From positions 1-11,765 of the forward strand of contig JBHPHI010000025.1 in NCBI GenBank assembly GCA_042569595.1: DNA of 11,765 bases. The letters run 5' to 3'. Position numbers and translations under genes: made by a program. This DNA is from JBHPHI01 sp042569595 (GTDB lineage: Bacteria > Patescibacteriota > Microgenomatia > UBA1400 > 2-01-FULL-45-11). Shown here piece after piece: positions 6,095 to 11,765 of this stretch; within the stretch, counting starts at the first letter, position 1; the number at the start of each line of letters is the position of its first letter. The notes under the pieces are model-generated. The model worked only from the letters and a program-made list of their open reading frames with translations, searched no databases and was not told the origin of the DNA.

Positions 6095-8370
6095 TAAGTA
6101 GGCGTAGCTGTATAAATAAGAGATCCATTATACAAATCAGCAGCTTGATTTCCGTTTACTTCAATTGCGTAGGTAACGTACTCTGTTTCATTTGTTCCAG
6201 ATGACGACATTACAGTAACATTATCTGTGCTGATTGGGCCAAATTTGTTTGTTCCACTTCCCCATCCTGTAACATCAGTATCTGTGGTGTTTGCGCCAAA
6301 CCAACCGGTTTCTACATTTTTTGTTGTCCCTGTGGGTTCTGCCCATAATTGTGGACTAGTCCATGTGGCACTATTTCCTATATATGGGTCTATGTGGTTC
6401 GCTGGATATACTCCTTGGAATTGTCCCAATAGTCTTGCTTGCACAATATAGCTTACATTTGCGTCATTTACAGCTACTGTGAGTTTATGAGCCCCATACT
6501 CAGGCTCTCCTACGTCAAGATTCCCAAATGGAAGCGTGGTTATGTCTGTTGATATGGTGGTGGTAATACCGTTGTGAGTTTGTCCTATAGATTCTCCTTC
6601 GATTGTTAGTTGAAAAGCTGGATCAATGTTCGCTATTTCGATAAGCAATCTTGATGAAGTGATTGTTGTTGTTTGGCTAGATGTTGCTTTTGCCACAGTG
6701 TCCATGCTTTTTGCTATAGATGGCCAGTCGGAGTTTGCTGCCAAGTTTGCACTAACTTTTCTTTCAAAACTTGTTGATGTTGTTGTTAGCTCTGAAGTGG
6801 TGGGGGTGTCAATGGTGTCTGTGTCAGAAACGTTATATAGCATTGCGTACCCTGTTCCTCCTGAGGTTTTTATGGTTGATTCAAAATATGCGTTGAAAGT
6901 ATGGGGTGCAGTGTAGTTTGCTGGATCGAATTGATTTGTGAATGCGTCTTGCGTGTACGCTGTGTTCGTCTGAGTTCTTGTTGTATTAATATACTGATGC
7001 GCAAGCTCTAGTTTTTCTATTCCCCCTGAATCTGTCTGATCTATTACTATTTTTGCATTGCTAATATATGCCGCGTTACTACCGTTTGAAGTGTAAGTTC
7101 GAACGACATATTGATCATCATTTGTGGTGTCCCAATTAGTACTAAGCGCAGAACTTCTTACTCTTTCATATGACTCACTTGAGCTGTTTATTGTGGACAC
7201 TACCGTGCTATTAGTGGTGTTGTACAGCTGCGCATAAGCAATGATGGTGTTGTCTTCATAAGTCACTCTTACTTCAACTTTTGAAATATATCCCGTGTTC
7301 CCACCACCACCACTATTCCACACAACGTCGTTGTCGAGATTTTGAACATCTGTCCAACTCCATGAACTAGGAGCATTAGTGTCTGTAGTTATGTCAAAAT
7401 AACTACTCCATGCCGCGCTACCTGATCCATTTGGGGGAGTGTAGTTGTGATTGTCTCCATCCCCTCCTGAAAAAACTGGTCGCAAATCTACTGTTCCTGT
7501 GGATCCTGTATCCTGATAAGAATAAGCCCTAATTTCTACTGCAGTGATCGTTCCAAGATCTGAGCCTCCGTTTGTATTTGAATTTAGCAAATGAACATCT
7601 GTATCTGTAGATGTGGAGGCATAGTTTGCTGTGTTGTTATCTGTCATGAAAGAGGGATTTGTTGACCATTCTTCAGTGCCTGAATCATAACCGTTAAAGT
7701 AGTAAGTTGCTTGAGTAGAACTACTGGTAGTTTTTAATGTGGCTTCAAAATATGCATTTTTTGTTCCTGTAAATTTATCATCGTCATAAACATAATGCTT
7801 GGGCGCAGTTATTTCTGTAGCTGAAGTGTTTGTTGTATTTTCATAATGCCCAACTTCTATGTGAGTTTGAGTGTCTGTAACACCACTAGCATTTGATTGG
7901 ACGATTATTAATCTGGCTGATTTTATGTATGCGGTGCCTGCCGTCGCATCTCTCTGAAATCTTACTGTGTAGTCATCTGCTGATATTGCCAGACTTCCAG
8001 ATCGAACTCTTGTGTATGTGGAATTGCTTGTATTTACTGTGGTGGCTGAAGAGCCACTGTCTGAATACAGTGAGGCCGTAACTCTGTTGTTGCCCCCTGA
8101 ACACGTATCGCATTTGATGACAGCTTCAAAATATACAGTGTCACCATCATAGTCTGCGCTATTGAAGGTAATTAGTCCTAAAGAATTGTCTGTAGGACTA
8201 TCAGTTCCATTAGTAGTAGAGAACTCTCCATTTGAAATATTGATTTGCTGCTCAAACTCAGCCACCCCGTAGGCCGCCTCTACTTGTGAGATTAACATCA
8301 ACCTTAAGGGCCACAAAAATAGTATGAACAATAAAAGTGAACTGATGAATTTATTTATTTTTTTTACCAT
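6091..8370 (-). CDS. Large secreted multi-module beta-rich surface protein
   Basis: 759 residues from ATG 8368-8370. The longer reading from TTG 8386-8388 is rejected because GAAGG sits 6 nt before the ATG. The signal peptide is long and hydrophobic (about 1-32, likely VEA|A). The mature protein is very rich in Thr, Ser, Asn and Asp. Three homologous modules of about 130 residues are recognisable by YFEA-x-x-K, A-x-LY, YxRVRS, YxVR and AYI-x-x-A: about 37-165, 170-450 (split) and 455-580. The middle one contains a different jelly-roll-like segment (about 234-374) with WSWTDVQNL and YISKVEVRVTY. The last ~179 residues (581-759) are homologous to the C-terminus of the 368-residue protein and end in ATPTY. 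No cell-wall sorting signal or C-terminal helix is seen, so attachment must be by another route. Probable role: cell-surface, adhesin or sugar-binding protein; not proven. Confidence 0.8.
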   Translation of the reverse strand: MVKKINKFISSLLLFILFLWPLRLMLISQVEAAYGVAEFEQQINISNGEFSTTNGTDSPTDNSLGLITFNSADYDGDTVYFEAVIKCDTCSGGNNRVTASLYSDSGSSATTVNTSNSTYTRVRSGSLAISADDYTVRFQRDATAGTAYIKSARLIIVQSNASGVTDTQTHIEVGHYENTTNTSATEITAPKHYVYDDDKFTGTKNAYFEATLKTTSSSTQATYYFNGYDSGTEEWSTNPSFMTDNNTANYASTSTDTDVHLLNSNTNGGSDLGTITAVEIRAYSYQDTGSTGTVDLRPVFSGGDGDNHNYTPPNGSGSAAWSSYFDITTDTNAPSSWSWTDVQNLDNDVVWNSGGGGNTGYISKVEVRVTYEDNTIIAYAQLYNTTNSTVVSTINSSSESYERVRSSALSTNWDTTNDDQYVVRTYTSNGSNAAYISNAKIVIDQTDSGGIEKLELAHQYINTTRTQTNTAYTQDAFTNQFDPANYTAPHTFNAYFESTIKTSGGTGYAMLYNVSDTDTIDTPTTSELTTTSTSFERKVSANLAANSDWPSIAKSMDTVAKATSSQTTTITSSRLLIEIANIDPAFQLTIEGESIGQTHNGITTTISTDITTLPFGNLDVGEPEYGAHKLTVAVNDANVSYIVQARLLGQFQGVYPANHIDPYIGNSATWTSPQLWAEPTGTTKNVETGWFGANTTDTDVTGWGSGTNKFGPISTDNVTVMSSSGTNETEYVTYAIEVNGNQAADLYNGSLIYTATPTY

Positions 8371-8376
8371 AAACAA

Positions 8377-8381
8377 CCTTC
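8377..8381 (-). promoter_or_regulatory. Ribosome binding site deciding the start of the large surface protein
   Basis: GAAGG on the minus strand, 6 nt before ATG 8368-8370. The alternative TTG at 8386-8388 lies upstream of this site and would have no SD. The ATG start also gives a normal signal peptide with a Lys-rich n-region (MVKKINK). Confidence 0.75.
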
Positions 8382-8442
8382 GCGTCAATAAAACACGAGT
8401 AATATCATGTTATCTGATTTGAGGTGTTTTTGAAACTTTTTT

Positions 8443-10236
8443 TTATGAAGCTTTGTGCTTTAGTAGATAATATCCATCGTCTTCTGAAATAATTTTGTAC
8501 TCTGGAGGAGACACTACGTCTGGATTGATGCACCAATATGATTTGATATCTAAAACTATGTAATAGTCTTGTGTTTTAGCAATCTTACTTAAAATTTCTA
8601 CTGATTTTTTTTGATTTGTGTCTTTAAAAAAAGCTGTGTTTATGTCCCAGTGAGTTCTTTGCGTAGTTCTTTTTATCTCTGGATCATTAGAACACATCAC
8701 TGAGGTCTTAATTCGAATAAAGGTATGGTGAGGATTTAATCCCTGAGCCCAATTCTGAGTGGGAATTATTGTAAAAATTGGAGTGTTTTGACCCACAAAT
8801 TTGCTGATATTTTTTATAGTGCCGTATTCTGCCTGCTCAATAGTTGGGACTGTAGATCTAAGTTCTTTTAGGTTTTTGTAAGTTTTTGGAATAAAAACCA
8901 ATAAGATTATGAATGCTGAAATTGGAGCTAATTTTTTCTTTTTTTGCCTACTTGAAAGCTTCAGCAAGCGAAAAAGTCCAATATATGCAAACAAAATGAT
9001 GAAAGGACTTAGCAATAATACGAACCTGCCAGAAAGAAGATCTAGTCCAAGATATGATTGTTGAGTTACAAGAAATAAAATTATTGCGATCGCAGCATAG
9101 GTCTTGATGCGCAGATTTTTTTTATGTTCCCCAAACACTCCTCCCATTCCGAGCATAAACAGAAGGAAAATAACAATAGAATAGTGTTTTTTGTAAGCTA
9201 GTCGGTGATAGGGAAAGTTAAGAAGTGAGGGAAGATCTTTCGCTAACCAGGAAGTTGAATAAACACTTTCTGATTTTTTAATTAAACTAGGAAAAATTTT
9301 TGATCCAAATGTAGAGATGTTTGCTTTGATTACTCCGTTTTTCCAATATCTTTTTAAACCAATTCCTGAAAATATTAATATTGATAATGGTAAAACTATC
9401 AACAATTTTTTGTTTATTTTGAATTGTCTTTTATTGATTAGAAAAACGATTGGAATGATTATTATTGAGGATATGGCAATCTGAATGTGTAGATTAAATA
9501 AACAAATCCAAAGGAAGATAGTGAAAATTAAATTTTTATTGTTTAGTTTTTTTTTGGATAAGATATCTACTATTTTAATCAACACTGAGTATGCGATAAA
9601 TAAAGCTATTATAAAAAAAGACAAATCTGTAATAGGCTCTGTCAACAGCACTGGAAACAAGAGCAGTGTGGAGGCTAGATGGTTTTTTGTAGACTTATTG
9701 AAAATTTTAAATAGTGACAATGAAAAAGAAATAAAAGTAAGACTGACCATTATCTTTATTCCATTTTCTATAGATATTGATGTTAAGGAATATAGTATTG
9801 CAGGAAAAATATGAACAATACTTCTGTCAAAATTTGTTCGTAAAAGTTTGTTTTTGATGATGTATCCGCTGCTTAGTAGGTAGTGCTGAGTATCTCCCCC
9901 AATGATTGGTTTGGACGCTGGTAAATATGAGATTAATAAAGGAATTACTGTAATAAAAGTGAGCACAATCAAAGAAATTTTTATTTTATTTTCTTTTGTA
10001 GGTTTGGATTTTTTTAACAACAAAGTTATTAGTGCAGTTATAACTGATGCGCATAAGAACAGATTTGTAGTGAGTGGAGTTTTTATTAGCGAATGAATAA
10101 TAAAAACAACAAATGGATTTAGCAACACAAATGATAAAAGCCCTGCACTAGTTTTTTGAAATATCGTTCCTTCAAACCATTTTGCAATTTTAACTGAAGG
10201 AATTGCTAATAGTAAAAGGCCAAGAATATTTGCCAT
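8443..10236 (-). CDS. Polytopic membrane protein, probable GT-C-type glycosyltransferase
   Basis: 597 residues with many hydrophobic helices from residue 3 to about 450, then a ~140-residue soluble tail. Features fitting a GT-C fold: an acidic residue in the loop after an early helix (IIGGDTQHY, Asp115), a following HIFPA (142-146), and LSGRF-x4-SPF (401-412), resembling the late-helix motif of PMT/ArnT-like proteins. The tail has one helix-strand unit (about 465-493) and two cysteines (515 and 569) that could form a disulfide if it is extracytoplasmic. Family assignment is by topology and weak motifs only; an O-antigen ligase or flippase-like role is less likely but possible. ATG 10234-10236 is the only start after an in-frame TAG four codons upstream, and no SD precedes it. 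It sits between the two genes that share a C-terminal domain, which suggests surface glycan work. Confidence 0.6.
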   Translation of the reverse strand: MANILGLLLLAIPSVKIAKWFEGTIFQKTSAGLLSFVLLNPFVVFIIHSLIKTPLTTNLFLCASVITALITLLLKKSKPTKENKIKISLIVLTFITVIPLLISYLPASKPIIGGDTQHYLLSSGYIIKNKLLRTNFDRSIVHIFPAILYSLTSISIENGIKIMVSLTFISFSLSLFKIFNKSTKNHLASTLLLFPVLLTEPITDLSFFIIALFIAYSVLIKIVDILSKKKLNNKNLIFTIFLWICLFNLHIQIAISSIIIIPIVFLINKRQFKINKKLLIVLPLSILIFSGIGLKRYWKNGVIKANISTFGSKIFPSLIKKSESVYSTSWLAKDLPSLLNFPYHRLAYKKHYSIVIFLLFMLGMGGVFGEHKKNLRIKTYAAIAIILFLVTQQSYLGLDLLSGRFVLLLSPFIILFAYIGLFRLLKLSSRQKKKKLAPISAFIILLVFIPKTYKNLKELRSTVPTIEQAEYGTIKNISKFVGQNTPIFTIIPTQNWAQGLNPHHTFIRIKTSVMCSNDPEIKRTTQRTHWDINTAFFKDTNQKKSVEILSKIAKTQDYYIVLDIKSYWCINPDVVSPPEYKIISEDDGYYLLKHKAS

Positions 10237-10242
10237 AGCGGC

Positions 10243-10248
10243 ATTATA
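10243..10248 (-). promoter_or_regulatory. -10 box next to the GT-C-like gene; possible leaderless start
   Basis: A perfect TATAAT on the minus strand ends at 10243, so transcription would begin at about 10236, the A of the ATG. The -35 area is occupied by the terminator hairpin and reads GAAAGG at 17-bp spacing, a poor match. The absence of an SD fits a leaderless mRNA. If the box is chance, expression would depend on read-through from upstream. Confidence 0.45.
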
Positions 10249-10256
10249 CTAGCACA

Positions 10257-10282
10257 AAACAGCGCCCTTTCGGGCGCTGTTT
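10257..10282 (-). terminator. Rho-independent terminator of the 368-residue secreted protein gene
   Basis: A perfect 11-bp stem: AAACAGCGCCC (10257-10267) pairs with GGGCGCTGTTT (10272-10282). In the minus-strand RNA the loop is GAAA, a stable GNRA tetraloop, and the stem runs into UUUU-G. It lies 40 bp after the stop codon at 10323. The symmetric A/T ends mean it could also stop rightward transcripts. It is by far the most GC-rich short segment in the window. Confidence 0.9.
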
Positions 10283-10322
10283 GTAATTACATCCGGATAG
10301 AATCACTAACTACGCCTAAACC

Positions 10323-11429
10323 TTAATAAGTTGGCGTGGCGTTGAAATATAATATCCCAACATAATTGTCTGCTGGATGTGAAGAATTCACTTCCATTGC
10401 ATAGATGACTTCAATGTCATCATCTACTGTTGATACTGTACTTAAAGCAACTTGTTGATTGTGAGTACCCAATGGGAAAAACTCAGCCTCTGCAGCTCCT
10501 GTAACATCTGTATCATCTGTACCAATACCAATCCATCCTGTGTCAGTTCCTGCAACAGTTCCAGTTGGCTGACTCCAAACAGCTGCGTTATCTGTAGCAG
10601 AAGAAAAAGGATCAATTTCTACATCATAAGCAACACCTGTCATGTTAGCTACTAAAGAAGCAGTAACTACATATCCACCATCCGTGTTACTAATGATTTG
10701 AAGATCATGAGCTGCGTACCTTTCGGTATTTGCAGTTAAGTTTCCAAATGGAAGAGTGGTAATAGTAGTGGTCACATCTGTTGTGATAGTTGTACTGTGC
10801 CTTTCTCCTGTAGCCGCTACTCCCGTAACAGTAAACTGAAATGAGGGGTCAACTCTTGCGGAAACATTAATAGCTCGAGTAATAGTAACTGAAGCTACGG
10901 CAGTGTCGTCTGGAGTTGCTCCTGCTGAATCAGAATAGGTAGAAAACCAAACATAACAAGTACCTGTTGAAGAATTTCCTGGAGGGTCATTAGTACAAGC
11001 TGAAAAATCTGCGTTAGCAAGATTTTGAACCGCTACAACATATTCACCAGAACCGTTGGCTCCTCCTGCTCCTGTATGAGTGTATCGGAAAGTATCCGTT
11101 GCATCTACAAAAGTGAAGACCCAATCTGCGGTTTCATCTGTGCCTCCTCCGAAAACAATAGCGCTTGTTCCAGGTTTTGAAGCACTTGCTCCATCAGCAC
11201 CTGTGCTTGTTGTGCAAGGAGCAGAAGGGTTTACACAGTATTGAAAATCCATACGCGCAATAGAACCAATATCTTTTGTAAAGTAATAAGTATGAGTGGT
11301 GGTCACCTGATCTCGTGAGTCGGCCATCTCAACTTTTACACCTTCTAGAAGTTCATCTACGGCATGGGCTTGTGTAGCAAAGGGTAGTAATGCTACACCA
11401 ATAGCCAGGATAATAATTAATCGTTTCAT
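10323..11429 (-). CDS. Secreted surface protein sharing the ATPTY-ending C-terminal domain
   Basis: 368 residues from ATG 11427-11429 with a strong SD (GAGG at 11434-11437 in a G-rich stretch). A clear signal peptide, residues 1-23, is cut after AHA. The N-terminal domain (about 24-190) is rich in Thr, Ser, Gly and Asp and has four cysteines arranged as two close pairs (65/72 and 145/158), probably two disulfides. The C-terminal domain (about 192-368) aligns along its whole length with the end of the large surface protein: VDPSFQF, TTLPFGNL, YVVTASL, IDPF, TGW, TDVTG, YAMEVN, and a final NATPTY. The base composition is visibly less AT-rich than in its neighbours. With a promoter, SD and terminator all strong, this looks like an abundant monocistronic surface protein. 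The family is not recognised by name; the end resembles the layout of Firmicutes WxL domains but lacks their W-x-L motifs. Confidence 0.8.
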   Translation of the reverse strand: MKRLIIILAIGVALLPFATQAHAVDELLEGVKVEMADSRDQVTTTHTYYFTKDIGSIARMDFQYCVNPSAPCTTSTGADGASASKPGTSAIVFGGGTDETADWVFTFVDATDTFRYTHTGAGGANGSGEYVVAVQNLANADFSACTNDPPGNSSTGTCYVWFSTYSDSAGATPDDTAVASVTITRAINVSARVDPSFQFTVTGVAATGERHSTTITTDVTTTITTLPFGNLTANTERYAAHDLQIISNTDGGYVVTASLVANMTGVAYDVEIDPFSSATDNAAVWSQPTGTVAGTDTGWIGIGTDDTDVTGAAEAEFFPLGTHNQQVALSTVSTVDDDIEVIYAMEVNSSHPADNYVGILYFNATPTY

Positions 11430-11459
11430 AAATCCTCACCCCCTCCCCATGTTAACGAT

Positions 11460-11476
11460 GATGGGATGAACCCATC
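11460..11476 (-). promoter_or_regulatory. 5' leader hairpin of the 368-residue protein mRNA
   Basis: Minus-strand GATGGG (11471-11476), a 5-nt loop, then CCCATC (11460-11465) form a 6-bp stem. With the predicted start at about 11476 the hairpin would be at the extreme 5' end, as in mRNAs protected from decay. A second CCCATC copy lies just upstream (11485-11490), and ATGGGG lies next to the SD (11445-11450), so alternative pairings exist. Confidence 0.4.
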
Positions 11477-11482
11477 CTATTC

Positions 11483-11511
11483 ATGATGGGGTGTTTTTTT
11501 CACGTTGTCAA
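11483..11511 (-). promoter_or_regulatory. Promoter of the 368-residue surface protein gene
   Basis: Perfect TTGACA (11506-11511), a 17-bp spacer containing seven consecutive A residues, then CATCAT (11483-11488), which keeps the key A2 and T6 of a -10 box (4 of 6 matches). The start site is predicted at about 11476, giving a leader of about 47 nt. Confidence 0.5.
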
Positions 11512-11569
11512 TAGGGATTGACTCAAGGAGTTGTACGAAATGAAAAATTATACTGGTGAGAGGGTTTTT

Positions 11570-11765
11570 TTAGAACCCTTCGATTATGCTAACTTTATTC
11601 AGCTTTACTCGAATAATTCCCCCATTTATGGGAATTTTCTCTGTCTTATTGTTTGTGATAATTATTTCCACTTCGCCTTTTTTTAATTCTGAGTACAAAG
11701 GTGTGTGATCTGGTAGGATGGCTATGTCTTGAATAACTCCTGGAGCAATAACCCTTTTAACATCG
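11570..11765 (-). CDS. atpC: F-type ATP synthase epsilon subunit, 3' end only
   Basis: The last 64 codons before the TAA at 11570-11572 are visible; the gene continues past the right edge. The residues APGVIQDIAILPDHTPLYSE match the epsilon beta-sandwich signature (G-x-x-x-ILP-x-H-x-PL), and the end GGIIRVKLNKVSII corresponds to the final strands of that domain. The subunit sits on the F1 central stalk with gamma and couples rotation to catalysis. The protein stops right after the beta-sandwich, so the C-terminal two-helix inhibitory domain is absent. By usual gene order atpD would lie further right, and atpC would be the operon's last gene. A short AGGGTT/AACCCT hairpin overlaps the stop (about 11561-11579) but has no U-tract. 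Confidence 0.85.
   Translation of the reverse strand, partial: DVKRVIAPGVIQDIAILPDHTPLYSELKKGEVEIIITNNKTEKIPINGGIIRVKLNKVSIIEGF

Noticed and set aside
6227..6916. Rightward open frames opposite the large surface protein
   Set aside because: They are antisense to conserved repeat and C-terminal domain sequence and are explained by its codon bias.
8371..8388. TTG start giving a 765-residue surface protein
   Set aside because: GAAGG lies between this TTG and the ATG at 8368-8370, at ideal spacing for the ATG, which also yields a cleaner signal peptide.
8390..8430. 7-bp inverted repeat AAAACAC/GTGTTTT between the GT-C-like gene and the surface protein
   Set aside because: The arms are A/T-rich with a 27-nt loop, so it is a weak terminator at best and could be chance in AT-rich sequence. 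No clear promoter for the downstream gene was found in this 54-bp stretch either.
11471..11500. Rightward terminator: CCCATC/GATGGG stem followed by seven T residues on the plus strand
   Set aside because: It has the shape of a terminator, but no rightward gene leads into it. The T-run is explained as the A-tract spacer of the leftward promoter, and the stem has a long 8-nt loop.
11561..11579. Terminator of the ATP synthase operon
   Set aside because: AGGGTT/AACCCT makes a short A/T-containing stem overlapping the atpC stop, but no U-tract follows it on the minus strand.

Overview
The window looks like a fragment of a low-GC bacterial chromosome. It is most consistent with the Candidate Phyla Radiation (Patescibacteria, for example Microgenomates-like). 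That lineage is an inference. It rests on the AT-rich composition, polytopic glycosyltransferases of the TMTC type, a CAP-domain protein of the style common in these genomes, and secreted Ser/Thr/Asn-rich beta proteins with a shared C-terminal module. UGA is read as stop at the one place it ends a gene (3347-3349), so the standard bacterial code fits. No mobile element, CRISPR array, rRNA or tRNA was seen.

Layout, left to right. Positions 1-1678 (-) hold the 5' three quarters of a phosphoenolpyruvate synthase gene, cut by the window edge and driven by its own promoter at 1705-1733. Positions 1761-5535 (-) hold a tightly packed three-gene operon: a membrane-tethered CAP/SCP protein, then two paralogous TMTC-like membrane glycosyltransferases with C-terminal TPRs, joined by TAATG and ATGA overlaps. 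A short AT-rich intergenic stretch (5536-5602) separates this operon from the only rightward gene (5603-6094), a small membrane-anchored protein. That gene runs tail to tail into a large secreted multi-module protein (6091-8370, -). Next come a 597-residue GT-C-like membrane protein (8443-10236, -), a strong hairpin terminator (10257-10282), and a secreted 368-residue protein (10323-11429, -) with strong expression signals. At the right edge (11570-11765, -) is the 3' end of atpC, the F-type ATP synthase epsilon subunit.

How the genes may work together. Everything between ppsA and atpC is predicted to act at the cell surface: two secreted beta-rich proteins with a homologous C-terminal domain ending in ATPTY, two TMTC-like and one GT-C-like multi-pass proteins that could use lipid-linked sugars, a membrane-anchored CAP domain, and a small anchored beta protein. 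A reasonable but unproven reading is a cell-surface protein and glycosylation locus between two housekeeping genes. The animal TMTC proteins are O-mannosyltransferases acting on beta-sandwich cadherin domains, which makes the Thr/Ser-rich beta modules here plausible local substrates.

Two start codons need care: the second operon gene (ATG at 4819 rather than TTG at 4834) and the large secreted protein (ATG at 8370 rather than TTG at 8388). The GT-C-like gene at 10236 appears to lack a Shine-Dalgarno and may be leaderless.
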